Source of the DNA: Anaerolineales bacterium
Lineage (GTDB): Bacteria > Chloroflexota > Anaerolineae > Anaerolineales > UBA11579
Length of the DNA: 45,807 nt
Direction: 5' to 3'
Assembly (NCBI GenBank): GCA_026129335.1
Contig: JAHCIH010000015.1
Location: 1 to 45,807 of the forward strand
Part shown: positions 15,913-24,780 of the stretch, piece after piece
Layout: the number at the start of each line of letters is the position of its first letter
Position numbering within the stretch: position 1 is the first letter of the stretch
Notes under the pieces: model-generated
What the model was told of the DNA's origin: nothing
The model's input: the letters and a program-made list of their open reading frames with translations, nothing else
The model's database searches: none
Position numbers and translations under genes: made by a program

Positions 15913-16983
15913 ATGCTCGCCAATCGCTGCGTCTTTTGGTTCACCCTGCTGGCCATGCTGGCGCTGGCCGCCTGCGCGCCAGCCGCCGCGCCCGTACCTG
16001 AGTCGGCGCCGACGTCGGCTGCGGTGCAGCCGCAGTCCGACGCGGCCTTGCTGGCCGAGCTGAACGCGGCCGCCGGCGCAACCGAGGCCAGCGGGGCGCT
16101 GCAGATCGGCGAGAGCGTTCACTACCGCGTCAGCCAGCAGATGAGCGTGGTGAACGACGGGCCGGGCGCAGACAGCAAGCAGAACCTGTGGGTGGCGCTA
16201 ATCCAGACCCGCTCCCCGTACCAGCAGGTGCACGCAGTGGCGATCACGCCGGGCGATTACCAACTGGCCCGCGACGAATACGGCAACCTCTACGCCGAGT
16301 TCGACTTCAGCGCCATTCAACCCGGCGAGCGCAGCGAGGTGCGTTTGGAATACGAAGTCGAGGTGCGCCGGGTGGCCGTGGACCTGGGCGACTGCCTGGG
16401 CGGCCCGCCCGGGCAGGTCGCCAGCCAGCACACCCAGGCCGAACTGTACATCGAAGCCAACAATCCGCAGGTCCGGGCGCTGTCCGCCGAGCTGGCCGCC
16501 GGAGGCGAGACGGCCTGCGCCCAGGCGCGTGCCTTCTACGATTACACCGCGGAGAACCTGCTCTACACCTTCAATGCCGGGAACTGGGGGGCGCAGGCCG
16601 CCCTGGGCCTGATGGGCTCGGACTGCACGGAGTACGCTTCGCTGTTCGCGGCGCTCAGCCGCGCGGCGGGCATTCCGGCACGCTACTTCGAAGGCCTGCG
16701 CTACGGGCCGGGCGACGAGGAGCCGGCGGAACACGCCTGGGCCGAGTTCTACGCGCCGGGCGCCGGCTGGACGCCGGTCGACGCGACACTGGGGCGCTTC
16801 GAGCACAGCCGCGAGCAGTACTTCGCCCGGCTGCCCGCCAGCCACATCATCGTCACCGAGGGGCGCAACCCCTCCACGCTGCGCGGCGGCAGCTACATCG
16901 CCCACCTCTATTGGGCGGCGGGCGAGACGCGGTTGCGGGTGGTCGATTTCGCCTGGTCGCTGCGACCGCTCAGCGGCGAATAA
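15913..16983 (+). CDS. transglutaminase-like lipoprotein
   Basis: 356-residue predicted lipoprotein: a hydrophobic signal ends in the lipobox LAAC (Cys near residue 20), followed by an Ala/Pro-rich linker. The C-terminal half is a transglutaminase-like (papain-fold) domain with the Cys-His-Asp triad in GSDCTEYASLF, EHAWAEFY and PVDATLG. Such extracytoplasmic domains act as peptidases or acyl transferases; the substrate is unknown. ATG 15913 was chosen because TATAAT is 6 nt upstream and the signal sequence starts there. It ends in a terminator shared with the ABC transporter operon. Confidence 0.88.
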   Translation: MLANRCVFWFTLLAMLALAACAPAAAPVPESAPTSAAVQPQSDAALLAELNAAAGATEASGALQIGESVHYRVSQQMSVVNDGPGADSKQNLWVALIQTRSPYQQVHAVAITPGDYQLARDEYGNLYAEFDFSAIQPGERSEVRLEYEVEVRRVAVDLGDCLGGPPGQVASQHTQAELYIEANNPQVRALSAELAAGGETACAQARAFYDYTAENLLYTFNAGNWGAQAALGLMGSDCTEYASLFAALSRAAGIPARYFEGLRYGPGDEEPAEHAWAEFYAPGAGWTPVDATLGRFEHSREQYFARLPASHIIVTEGRNPSTLRGGSYIAHLYWAAGETRLRVVDFAWSLRPLSGE

Positions 16984-17008
16984 AAAGAGCGCCTTTCGGC
17001 GCTCTTTT
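16983..17008. terminator. bidirectional intrinsic terminator
   Basis: GAGCGCC (16987-16993) pairs with GGCGCTC (16998-17004) across a TTTC loop, flanked by AAAA and TTTT so that a U-run follows in both directions. It lies between the convergent lipoprotein gene and aapP-like gene. Confidence 0.92.
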
Positions 17009-17012
17009 GTTT

Positions 17013-17759
17013 TTAGTGGTGCAGGATCTGCGAGAGGAACAGTTTGGTGCGGTCTTCCTTGGGCTTCTTGAACAGTTGCTCCGGCGGGCCGCTCTCCACG
17101 ATCTCGCCTTTGTCGAAGAAGAACATGCGGTCGGCCACGGCGCGGGCGAAGCCCATCTCGTGGGTGACCACCAGCATGGTCATGCCGGTCTTGGCCAGCT
17201 CGATCATCACGTCCAGCACTTCCTTGATCATCTCGGGGTCCAGCGCCGAGGTGGGCTCGTCGAAGAGCATGATCTTCGGTTCCATCGCCAGGGCGCGGGC
17301 GATGGCGACGCGCTGCTGCTGGCCGCCGGAGAGCTGGCCGGGGTACTTCAGGGCCTGCTCGGGGATGCCTACGCGCTTGAGCAACTCCATCGCCTTCTCC
17401 TCGGCGCGCTCCTTGGGCCATTTGCGCACCCACATCGGCGCCAGGGTGATGTTCTGCAGCACGGTGAGGTGCGGGAACAGGTTGAACTGCTGGAAAACCA
17501 TGCCGGTCTCTTCGCGGATCTTTTCGATGTTGCGCACATCGTGGCTCAGTTCGATGCCGTCCACGATGATGTCGCCGCGCTGGTGCTCTTCCAGGCGGTT
17601 GATCGTGCGGATGAAGGTGGATTTCCCGGAGCCAGAGGGGCCAAAGATAACGATCACTTCACCCTGCTGCACTTCCATGCTCACGCCGCGCAGCGCGTGG
17701 AAATCGCCAAACCATTTGTGCACATCCCGGCAGGTGATCATTGGTTTCTTCGTGCTCAT
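17013..17759 (-). CDS. aapP: polar amino acid ABC transporter, ATP-binding protein
   Basis: 248-residue ABC ATPase that energises uptake of polar amino acids. Walker [10 protein letters not shown] is near residues 37-45, the signature LSGGQQQR near 143-150 and Walker [13 protein letters not shown] near 161-172, with the H-loop in VVTHEMGFA. It is most like the GlnQ/AapP group. It is last in a four-gene minus-strand operon (binding protein, two permeases, ATPase), which is the Aap order. Confidence 0.95.
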   Translation of the reverse strand: MSTKKPMITCRDVHKWFGDFHALRGVSMEVQQGEVIVIFGPSGSGKSTFIRTINRLEEHQRGDIIVDGIELSHDVRNIEKIREETGMVFQQFNLFPHLTVLQNITLAPMWVRKWPKERAEEKAMELLKRVGIPEQALKYPGQLSGGQQQRVAIARALAMEPKIMLFDEPTSALDPEMIKEVLDVMIELAKTGMTMLVVTHEMGFARAVADRMFFFDKGEIVESGPPEQLFKKPKEDRTKLFLSQILHH

Positions 17760-17776
17760 TCTGCTTCCTCCAAAGA

Positions 17777-18973
17777 TTAGCGCTCGCCGACGCCCAGCGA
17801 AATTTCCAGCCGCTGGCTGACATAAGCCATGGCGTAGCTAAGCACCCAATAGAGCATTGAAATAAAGGCGTATACCTCACGCTGCAGGCCGAGGAACTCC
17901 GGCTGGGCCAGCACGGTCTTGCCGATGCCGACCAGGTCCATCAGGCCGACGATGGAGACCAGCGCGGTGTCTTTGAACAGGGCGATGAATTGGCCCACCA
18001 GGATGGGGATCACCAGGCGCAGCGCCTGGGGCAGGATGATCAGCCCCATGGCCTGCATGCCGTTGAGGCCCATTGCGTAGGCGGCTTCGTACTGGCCCTT
18101 GGGGATGGCCTGCAGGCCGCCGCGCACGTTCTCCGCCAGGTAGGCGGCGCTGAACAGCGTGATCGCCACCATGGCGCGCAGCACGCGGTCGATGTTCATG
18201 CCGGCGGGCAGGAACAAGGGCAGCATTAGTTGGGCCATGAACAAGATGGTGATCAGCGGCACGCCGCGGATCAGTTCAATGTAGGCCACGCTGAACCAGC
18301 GCACGATGGGCAGCGCCGAGCGGCGCCCCAAAGCCAGCAGCACGCCCAGCGGGAACGAGAAGACGATGCCGACAATGGTCAGCAGCAGAGTGAGCAGTAG
18401 GCCGCCCCAGAGGTTGGTGCCCACCACGGGCAGCACATCGCTGGCCGAGCTCAGGCCGCGTAGCAGCAAAATAAAGACGGGCGGCCAAATGATCCAACCG
18501 GCGATGACGACACGCTCCACGGCCTTGCCCGCCGAGCGGCCCACATACCAGCCGAGGCCCACCAGCCCGGCCATGCCCAGCAGCCACAGGCGCGGATTGT
18601 CGCGGGTCACGATGGCCAGGGCGGCCAGCAAAACCAGCAGGCCAATGGTTACGCGACCGGCGCCGCGCGCCTTGCGCCCCCAGATGCCTAGCGAGTTGCC
18701 CACCAGCAGGGCGAGCAGGGCGAGGCCGAGCCACACGCGCCACACCTCTGCGATGGGGAACTGGCCGAGCAGCAGCAGGCGCAGGTTGACCACCACCACG
18801 CGCCATTCGGCGGTATCCAGCGCCCAGAAGAGCACGCCGCGCAGCACCCAGAAGATCAGCGCTCCGGCGCCGATGGTGAGCAGCGCGTTGTACCAGGTGC
18901 TGAACAGGTTCTTGTAGGCCCAGCGCAGCGGAGTGAGGCGCTCGGTGAGAGGGGGCAGAACGGTTTCGCTCAT
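17777..18973 (-). CDS. aapM: general L-amino acid ABC transporter permease (AapM-like)
   Basis: 398-residue inner-membrane permease. An extended N-terminal part with several TM helices (about 1-180) precedes the BPD transmembrane domain. The EAA loop is [20 protein letters not shown], near residue 300, which contacts the ATPase. The long N-terminal region is typical of AapM and not of the short HisM/GlnP permeases. It starts 1 nt after the stop of aapQ and 17 nt lie between it and aapP, so it is part of one operon. Confidence 0.92.
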   Translation of the reverse strand: MSETVLPPLTERLTPLRWAYKNLFSTWYNALLTIGAGALIFWVLRGVLFWALDTAEWRVVVVNLRLLLLGQFPIAEVWRVWLGLALLALLVGNSLGIWGRKARGAGRVTIGLLVLLAALAIVTRDNPRLWLLGMAGLVGLGWYVGRSAGKAVERVVIAGWIIWPPVFILLLRGLSSASDVLPVVGTNLWGGLLLTLLLTIVGIVFSFPLGVLLALGRRSALPIVRWFSVAYIELIRGVPLITILFMAQLMLPLFLPAGMNIDRVLRAMVAITLFSAAYLAENVRGGLQAIPKGQYEAAYAMGLNGMQAMGLIILPQALRLVIPILVGQFIALFKDTALVSIVGLMDLVGIGKTVLAQPEFLGLQREVYAFISMLYWVLSYAMAYVSQRLEISLGVGER

Positions 18974-18974
18974 C

Positions 18975-20156
18975 CTAGCGCTCCACCAGCTGGGTGCGTT
19001 GGTTGTACCAGTTCATGAACGCGGAGGTGACCAGGCTGAAGGTGAGGTAAGTCAGCATCACCAGGGCGATCATCTCCACCGCCCGGCCACTCTGATTCAG
19101 GATGGTGTTGGACACGTAGAACATGTCCGGATAGCCGACGGCGATGGCTAGGGATGAGTTCTTGGTCAGGTTGAGGTATTGGCTGGTCAGCGGCGGCACG
19201 ATGACGCGCATCGCCTGCGGGAAGACCACCAGGCGCAGGGTCTGGAAGCCGGTCAGGCCGATGGCCCGGGCGGCTTCCACCTGGCCCTTGGAGACGGCCT
19301 GCAGGCCGGCGCGCACCACCTCGCCGATGAAGGCGGCGGTGTACAGCACCAGGCCGGAGAGCAGCGCCATGAACTCCGGCGTGACCACTTTGCCGCCGGC
19401 CATATTCAGCCCCTGTACGCTGGGGAAGTCCAGGGTCAGCGGAGCGGCGGGCAGGGCGAACCAGCCGACCACCGCCACGGCCAGGAAGGTGAGCAGCGTC
19501 CACAGGACGGTGAGCGGCGGTTTGCCGGTGCGCTTGCCGATGCTGTAGAGCACGATGGCCACGATGGCCGCGGCGACGAGACCCGCCAGCAGGATCAGTT
19601 TGTAGGTCTCGAAGGTCTCGGTGGGCAAGCCCCAGGGCAGGCCCACGCCGCGGTTGGTCAGGTGGATCTGGCCGGGCCAGATCACGGCTTCGGCGACGCG
19701 GGGCAGTTTCAGGAAGACGGCCAAATACCAAAAGATAAGGAAAACCAATAAGGACAGGTTGCGCATCAGTTCCAAGTAGGCGGCGGCCAGGCCGCGCACC
19801 AGCACATTGGCGGAGAGCCGCGCCACGCCGAGGATCACGCCGAGGATGGTGGACAGCAGGATGCCAATAGCGCTGACTTGCAGGGTGTTGAGCAGCCCCA
19901 CCAGGAACGCTTGCAGGTAGGTGGAGCTGCGGCTGTATTCGATGGAAAATTCGGCGATGTCGAAGCCGGCGGTGCCGCGCAGGAAAGTGAGCCCCAGGGT
20001 GGTGCCCTGGCGCTGCAGACCGTTGACCATGTTCTGGATCAGGATGTAAGCGAAGAAAAGCACCACCGCGGCGAAGGCAGCCTGCCCCAAAAGCTGCAGG
20101 GTGCGCTCGTCGCGCCAGAAAGGGATTGCGGTTTTTTGGTGTTGCTTGCTTGCCAT
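18975..20156 (-). CDS. aapQ: general L-amino acid ABC transporter permease (AapQ-like)
   Basis: 393-residue permease pairing with AapM. Its N-terminal cytoplasmic and TM part is followed by a split permease domain with the EAA-type loop EVVRAGLQAVSKGQVEAARA near residue 290. The insertion between helices (about 180-250) is an AapQ trait. It lies 92 bp after the binding-protein gene, separated from it by a strong hairpin. Confidence 0.92.
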   Translation of the reverse strand: MASKQHQKTAIPFWRDERTLQLLGQAAFAAVVLFFAYILIQNMVNGLQRQGTTLGLTFLRGTAGFDIAEFSIEYSRSSTYLQAFLVGLLNTLQVSAIGILLSTILGVILGVARLSANVLVRGLAAAYLELMRNLSLLVFLIFWYLAVFLKLPRVAEAVIWPGQIHLTNRGVGLPWGLPTETFETYKLILLAGLVAAAIVAIVLYSIGKRTGKPPLTVLWTLLTFLAVAVVGWFALPAAPLTLDFPSVQGLNMAGGKVVTPEFMALLSGLVLYTAAFIGEVVRAGLQAVSKGQVEAARAIGLTGFQTLRLVVFPQAMRVIVPPLTSQYLNLTKNSSLAIAVGYPDMFYVSNTILNQSGRAVEMIALVMLTYLTFSLVTSAFMNWYNQRTQLVER

Positions 20157-20181
20157 GAGCCGCCTGCTTCTCTGTGTAGCA

Positions 20182-20222
20182 ACCGGGGGTGGGCTTGCCC
20201 TTGGGGCTTGCCCACCCCCGGT
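20182..20222 (-). promoter_or_regulatory. 13-bp perfect hairpin between binding-protein and permease genes
   Basis: ACCGGGGGTGGGC (20182-20194) pairs perfectly with GCCCACCCCCGGT (20210-20222). No U-run follows on the minus strand, so it is unlikely to be a full terminator. By analogy with other ABC operons it probably protects the 3' end of the binding-protein mRNA or partly attenuates the permease genes. Confidence 0.65.
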
Positions 20223-20248
20223 GAGGCTACAGTGTTACGCTAGCTTGT

Positions 20249-21382
20249 TTAGTTGAACGGCGGGGCGAAGAGGATGCCGCCGTTGGTGTACAGGTTGTTC
20301 AGACCGCGCGGGATGTGGGTCGGGGTGTCCGGACCCAGGTTGCGATCGTAGATCTCGCCGTAATTGCCCGCCAGGGCGATCACGTTGTAGGCCCAGTCGT
20401 TGTCCAGGCCCAGCTTGGCGCCGAGTTCACCCTCGTTGCCCAGCAGGCGGTTGATCTGCGGGTCGGTGTTGGTGGCGCGCACCTGGTCCACATTGGCGGA
20501 GGTGATGCCGTACTCTTCGGCAGCGATCAGGGCGAACACCACCCACTGGGCGATGTCATACCACTGGTCGTCGCCATGGCGAACCATGGGGCCAAGGGGT
20601 TCCTTGGACAGGGTCACGTCCAGGATCACATGGGCCGAAGGATCGGCGAGCACGGAGCGGCGGGACACCAGGCCGGACTTGTCGGTGGTGACCGCATCGC
20701 AGCGGCCTTCGCTGTAAGCGGCGAAGGTGGAGTCGGCATCTTCAAAGACGACCGGGCTGTAGGAGATGCCAGCGGCGGCAAACGCATCCGCCAGGTTCAT
20801 CTCGGTAGTGGTGCCGGTCTGCACGCAGACAGAGCCACCGGCCAGGTCCGCCAGGCTGGTGAAGCCGGCCGCGGAGGGGGCCATGATGCCCTGGCCGTCA
20901 TAGAACGTGGTGGCGGTGAAGTTGCCGCCCAGTTCCGTGTCGCGGGTCAGGGTCCAGGTGGTGTTGCGGCTGAGGATGTCGATCTCGCCGGACTGCAGAG
21001 CGGTGAAGCGCTCGGCGGCAGTCACGGGGCGGAACTCGACCGCATTGGCATCGCCGAAGATGGCGGCAGCCAGGGCGCGGCAGTAGTCCACGTCCACACC
21101 GGAGAAGTTGCCGTCAGCATCCACGTAGCCGAAGCCAGGCACCTGATTGTTGGCGCCGCAGATCAGGTGACCGCGAGCGACCACGGCAGCCAGGGTCTCG
21201 CCCTGCGCAGCGGTCTGAGCAGCCGGGGCCGGGGCGGCATCGTCGCCACCGGTGGACGGGGCGGCCGTGTCGCCCGCAGCCGGCGAGCTATCGCCGCTGG
21301 GGGCAGGGGCTCCACCGCAAGCGGCCAGAAGCAGCGCCGCAACGATGAGGAGCCCAAAAACGGAGTACAGTTTCTTGGACAT
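20249..21382 (-). CDS. aapJ: amino acid ABC transporter substrate-binding lipoprotein (AapJ-like)
   Basis: 377-residue binding protein. The signal ends in LLLAACGG (lipobox, Cys near residue 20), then a Ser/Pro/Ala-rich linker of about 50 residues, then the SBP_bac_3 fold: GHLICGANNQVPGFGYVD at the start, VDYCRALAAAIFGD, EIDILSRNTTWTLTRD and SVCVQTGTTTE. These blocks are those of AapJ/BztA general amino acid binding proteins. ATG 21382 is chosen for its GGAGAGAGGAA ribosome site and because the signal peptide begins there. Confidence 0.93.
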   Translation of the reverse strand: MSKKLYSVFGLLIVAALLLAACGGAPAPSGDSSPAAGDTAAPSTGGDDAAPAPAAQTAAQGETLAAVVARGHLICGANNQVPGFGYVDADGNFSGVDVDYCRALAAAIFGDANAVEFRPVTAAERFTALQSGEIDILSRNTTWTLTRDTELGGNFTATTFYDGQGIMAPSAAGFTSLADLAGGSVCVQTGTTTEMNLADAFAAAGISYSPVVFEDADSTFAAYSEGRCDAVTTDKSGLVSRRSVLADPSAHVILDVTLSKEPLGPMVRHGDDQWYDIAQWVVFALIAAEEYGITSANVDQVRATNTDPQINRLLGNEGELGAKLGLDNDWAYNVIALAGNYGEIYDRNLGPDTPTHIPRGLNNLYTNGGILFAPPFN

Positions 21383-21579
21383 TGGTTCCTCTCTCCTTGT
21401 TGTAAGGGTTTGACCGGCTCTGTGACCGGCCCTGCGCTGAAGAGGGTGATGCTTGCAGGCTGCAAACGTAGACAACCTCTCCTGAGCAGCAATACAAGGG
21501 GTGAGGCATTATAGGCGGAAGCGGGTAACTTTTCAAGTCCCAATAAAGGCTATCGAACTAGTGGGTTTTGGGGCTGGCG

Positions 21580-21585
21580 TATAAT
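21580..21585 (+). promoter_or_regulatory. -10 element for leaderless enoyl-CoA hydratase gene
   Basis: Consensus TATAAT 7 nt before ATG 21593. An in-frame ATG at 21584 overlaps this hexamer and is therefore an unlikely start. Confidence 0.55.
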
Positions 21586-21592
21586 GCGAGCA

Positions 21593-22366
21593 ATGAGCAA
21601 ACCCCTTGTATTGGTCGAGAAAGACGACCCGATCGCGGTAGCAACCCTTAACCGGCCGGATGCACTCAACGCCCTCAGCCCCGAAATGCTGGCCAGCCTG
21701 GCGGAGGAGATGGAAGCGCTGAACGCCGACGAGGCGGTGCGGGTCATCGTCCTCAGCGGGGGGCCGAAGGTTTTTGCCGCCGGGGCGGACATCAAGGCAA
21801 TGGCTACTGCTTCGCCGGTGGATATTTATTTGCGCAACACACGCCAGTTGTGGGCGCGCCTTTGGGCGCTGGACAAACCGGTGATCGCGGCGGTCAACGG
21901 CGTGGCTTTTGGAGGCGGCTGTGAGCTGGCTCTGGGCTGCGACCTGATCGTGGCCGGGGAGTCGGCCCGCTTCGGCCAGCCCGAGATCAAGCTGGGCATC
22001 ATGCCGGGAGCGGGCGGCAGCCAGCGCCTGGCCAAGGCGATTGGCCCCTACCGGGCGATGGAGATGGTGCTCACCGGCGACCCAATCTCGGCCGCCGAGG
22101 CGCAGGCCGCCGGCCTGGTCAACCGCCTGGTGGCGGATGACCAGGTGCTGCCCGCGGCGCGCGAGCTGGCCGGGCGCATCGCCGAGCGCCCGGCGGTGGC
22201 CGTGCGCCTGGCGCGCGCCGCCGTGCGCTACGGCGTGGAGCACGGCCTGCGCGAGGGGCTGGAGATGGAGCGACGCAACTACCGCCTGCTCTACGACACC
22301 CAGGACCAAAAAGAAGGCATGGCGGCGTTTATTGAGAAGAGGAAAGCCAAGTTTGTTGGCAAATGA
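21593..22366 (+). CDS. enoyl-CoA hydratase/isomerase family protein
   Basis: 257-residue crotonase-fold enzyme that hydrates 2,3-unsaturated acyl-CoA. The oxyanion hole is formed by FAAGADIKAM and the block AFGGGCELALGCDLIVA; Glu residues of true hydratases appear at CELALG and FGQPEIKLGIMPGAGG. The size and motifs are those of a PaaF/EchA-type hydratase rather than an isomerase. The start at 21593 was chosen over 21584 because the latter falls in the -10 box. It lies next to a 3-hydroxyacyl-CoA dehydrogenase, the next step in beta-oxidation. Confidence 0.92.
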   Translation: MSKPLVLVEKDDPIAVATLNRPDALNALSPEMLASLAEEMEALNADEAVRVIVLSGGPKVFAAGADIKAMATASPVDIYLRNTRQLWARLWALDKPVIAAVNGVAFGGGCELALGCDLIVAGESARFGQPEIKLGIMPGAGGSQRLAKAIGPYRAMEMVLTGDPISAAEAQAAGLVNRLVADDQVLPAARELAGRIAERPAVAVRLARAAVRYGVEHGLREGLEMERRNYRLLYDTQDQKEGMAAFIEKRKAKFVGK

Positions 22367-22420
22367 ATCTCTATTCTCCAATCTCAAACCGATCTCGGAT
22401 TGGAGAGTAGAGATTGGAGA
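22366..22420. repeat. heptad-repeat hairpin overlapping the next start codon
   Basis: AATCTCTATTCTCCAATC (22366-22383) pairs with GATTGGAGAGTAGAGATT (22398-22415) with one mismatch. It starts at the last base of the hydratase stop codon and covers the probable TTG start of the dehydrogenase. Same sequence family as 30785-30840 and 38905-39004. Confidence 0.8.
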
Positions 22421-23958
22421 TTCCCTTGGGCGACGGTAAACAGTTCCCCGCCATCGGCATCATCGGCGCCGGCACGATGGGTTCCGGCATCGCTCTGACC
22501 GCGCTGTATGCCGGCGCGCACGTCTATCTGCAAGATGCCATCCCGGAGACGCTGCAAAGCGCCGCTGAATACGCCCAAAAATTCCTCGAGAAGAAAGGGC
22601 AGGGCGAGTACTTTAAAAATCTGCATCTGGTGGAAAGCCTTGAGGGTCTGGCCCCCGCAGAAGTGATTATCGAAGCGGCGCCGGAACGGCTGGAGCTCAA
22701 GCAGGAACTCTTCCAGAAGCTGGACGCGATCTGCCCGCCGCCCGCCATCCTGGCCAGCAACACCAGCACGCTCTCAGTCACCGCCATCGCCGCGGCCACG
22801 GCACACCCGGCGCGGGTGGCCGGCATGCACTTCTTCAACCCGGCGCCGCTACTACCCCTGGTGGAGCTGGTGCGCGCCGCTCAGACCGACCCGGCGGTGA
22901 TCGAGAGCCTGCACGCACTGACCCTGGCGCTGGGCAAGACGCCGGTGGTCACCGGCGACACGCCCGGCTTCATCGTCAACCGCGTGGCGCGCCCGTTCTA
23001 CGGCGAGGCCCTGCGCCTTGCCGGCGAGGGCGCGGCGACCATCGAGCAGATCGACCAGCTCGCCGAGCGCGGCGCCGGCTTCCGCATGGGGCCGTTCCGC
23101 CTGATGGACCTGATCGGCATCGACATCAACGCCGGGGCGATGCGCTCGATGTACGAGCAGACCTTCGGCGAGCCGCGCTACCGCCCGCACTGGCTGCAGA
23201 TGCAGAAGCTGGCCGCCGGTGAGTTGGGCCGCAAGAGCGGCAAGGGGTTCTACGCATATAAGGAAGAGAGCGAAGCGGCCAAAGAGGAGCCGCCGGCAGT
23301 GGGCGGCGGCCTGGGCCGTATGCTGGTCTCCGAGGGCAACTGGGCCCCCGACCTGGCCGAATTGTGCGCCCGGGCTGGCTACCAGGTCGACTCGGTGGCT
23401 GAGCCGGATGCAGCGCCGGCGGCGTGCTTCGTGGTCGCCGGCCGCGCCGAGGAGGCCGCCCGCCTCGCCGCCTGGTACGACGCCAGCCTGCCGCCGGAGA
23501 CGCCGCTGTTCGTGCAGTGCGCCGACATCACCTATTCCGAGGCGGCCAGCTGGCTGCAGCACCCCGAGCGGCTCATCGGTTTCGACGGCTTGTTCTTCGC
23601 CGGGGGCGAAGTGGTCACTCTGATCGGCCCGGATGGGCCGCTGCGTGCCCAGGTCGAGCAGGTGCTGAGCCATTTGGGCAAGCGAGCTGTATGGGTGGGC
23701 GAGACGCCGGGGCTGGTGCTGCCGCGCATCGTCTGCCAGCTGGCCAATGAAGCCGCCTTCGCCGAGCTGGAGGGCGTGGCCGACGGGGCCACCATCGACC
23801 TGGCCATGCGCCTGGGGGTCAACTACCCGCAAGGCCCGCTGGAGTGGGGCGCGGCGCTGGGCTGGACCAAAGTCCTGGGCGTGCTCGACCACCTCTACGC
23901 GGAATACCACGAGGAGCGCTACCGGGCTTGTGTGTTGATACGCAAGTGGGCGAGATAG
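22414..23958 (+). CDS. 3-hydroxyacyl-CoA dehydrogenase (PaaH/FadB2 type)
   Basis: 514-residue NAD-dependent dehydrogenase. The Rossmann motif IGIIGAGTMGSGIA is near residues 14-27, SNTSTLSVTAIA and GMHFFNPAPLLPLVE follow (catalytic His in the latter), then a 3HCDH C-terminal domain (about 195-285) and a second, partial one (about 430-510), as in PaaH-type enzymes. The first residue must lie just before the Rossmann fold. TTG 22414 (with GGAGAG 6 nt upstream) and TTG 22426 (with GGAG 6 nt upstream) both qualify; both Shine-Dalgarno sequences come from the heptad repeat. Confidence 0.9.
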   Translation: MEIPLGDGKQFPAIGIIGAGTMGSGIALTALYAGAHVYLQDAIPETLQSAAEYAQKFLEKKGQGEYFKNLHLVESLEGLAPAEVIIEAAPERLELKQELFQKLDAICPPPAILASNTSTLSVTAIAAATAHPARVAGMHFFNPAPLLPLVELVRAAQTDPAVIESLHALTLALGKTPVVTGDTPGFIVNRVARPFYGEALRLAGEGAATIEQIDQLAERGAGFRMGPFRLMDLIGIDINAGAMRSMYEQTFGEPRYRPHWLQMQKLAAGELGRKSGKGFYAYKEESEAAKEEPPAVGGGLGRMLVSEGNWAPDLAELCARAGYQVDSVAEPDAAPAACFVVAGRAEEAARLAAWYDASLPPETPLFVQCADITYSEAASWLQHPERLIGFDGLFFAGGEVVTLIGPDGPLRAQVEQVLSHLGKRAVWVGETPGLVLPRIVCQLANEAAFAELEGVADGATIDLAMRLGVNYPQGPLEWGAALGWTKVLGVLDHLYAEYHEERYRACVLIRKWAR

Positions 23959-24071
23959 CTGTCAGCGGTCAGTTTTCAGCACTCAGCTCTGTGAAATTCA
24001 TTTTTTCGTTCGCCAATTCAGTAAGCCCTTGGGGTACTTGGGACTGATCGCTGACGGCTGATTGCTGAGCG
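23959..24071. repeat. heptad-repeat hairpin (TCAGNNN family)
   Basis: Left arm reads TCAGCGG, TCAGTTT, TCAGCAC, TCAGCTC; right arm reads CTGATCG, CTGACGG, CTGATTG, CTGAGCG. Each is a four-unit array with a 7-nt period, and the arms are inversely oriented. It fills the gap between convergent genes and may serve as a transcription stop. Confidence 0.75.
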
Positions 24072-24746
24072 CTATTCAAGCACAAAATCAAATTCGCCAT
24101 GCACGCCGTTCTCGGCGGGCAGCATCGTCATCAGCAGGCGTTCGTCGAAGATGCCGTCGCGGGCATTGTCCGCCTCATCCGGGAAGTAGAGCTGTGTGGT
24201 GAGCACCACGCCGTTGGGCCGCTGCACCTTCACGTGGAAATGGCGCGTGCGGCCGGGGTACAGGCCGGGCATGATGGTTTCCAACTGGTAGCGGCCCTGC
24301 TCGTCTGCAAATTGATGGCCGCGCAGGCGGAAGCCCACATTGTCGTAGATGCCGTCGGCATCGGCGTGCCAAAAATCCACCAGCGCGCCGGGGATCGGCT
24401 GGCAGTCCGTGCCGAGCACCTGGCCGCTGACCAGCATGTACACGCCGGGCATACCGGCTTCGAGCAGCGAGGCCCGCTGCGGCGAATTGGGCGTGAAGAA
24501 CGGCCCTTGGGTCTGGGCGACGGTGGGTTCGTCGTCATCGTCGCCGCAGGCCGGAGTGGGTGGCAGTGTGAGCGTGGCCGCCGTGCCTGGCTCCGCGGTG
24601 GGGCTGGGGCCGACGGGATCGGATGGCCCCAGCGTGGCGACTTCCAGCCCAAGGGCGCGGCCGCAAGCGGCCAGCAGGCCACTAACCGGCGCCAGCAGCA
24701 ACAGGTGCAGAAAATCGCGTCGCGAGAACCGTTGGGGCGTTTTCAT
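24072..24746 (-). CDS. exported intradiol ring-cleavage dioxygenase-like lipoprotein
   Basis: 224-residue protein with an N-terminal twin-arginine motif (FSRRDFL) followed by a hydrophobic stretch and a lipobox LAAC, so it is probably exported folded and lipid-anchored. The C-terminal two thirds are the intradiol dioxygenase fold: QTQGPFF, PIPGALVDFWHADADGIYD, GLYPGRTRHFHVKV. The Fe(III) ligands of the family (two Tyr, two His) are present at GIYDN, LYPGRTRHFHV. Members of this exported group act on catechol-like or lignin-derived aromatics. TATAGT lies 6 nt before ATG 24746. Confidence 0.88.
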   Translation of the reverse strand: MKTPQRFSRRDFLHLLLLAPVSGLLAACGRALGLEVATLGPSDPVGPSPTAEPGTAATLTLPPTPACGDDDDEPTVAQTQGPFFTPNSPQRASLLEAGMPGVYMLVSGQVLGTDCQPIPGALVDFWHADADGIYDNVGFRLRGHQFADEQGRYQLETIMPGLYPGRTRHFHVKVQRPNGVVLTTQLYFPDEADNARDGIFDERLLMTMLPAENGVHGEFDFVLE

Positions 24747-24752
24747 GGCAGC

Positions 24753-24758
24753 ACTATA
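24753..24758 (-). promoter_or_regulatory. -10 element for leaderless dioxygenase gene
   Basis: TATAGT on the minus strand lies 6 nt before ATG 24746. Confidence 0.45.
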
Positions 24759-24780
24759 GCGCCTGGAGATGAAAACAGGC

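Noticed and set aside
16188..17780. 530-codon plus-strand frame across the lipoprotein and ABC ATPase genes
   Set aside because: It is out of frame with the transglutaminase domain and antisense to a clear ABC ATPase, and it runs through an intrinsic terminator.
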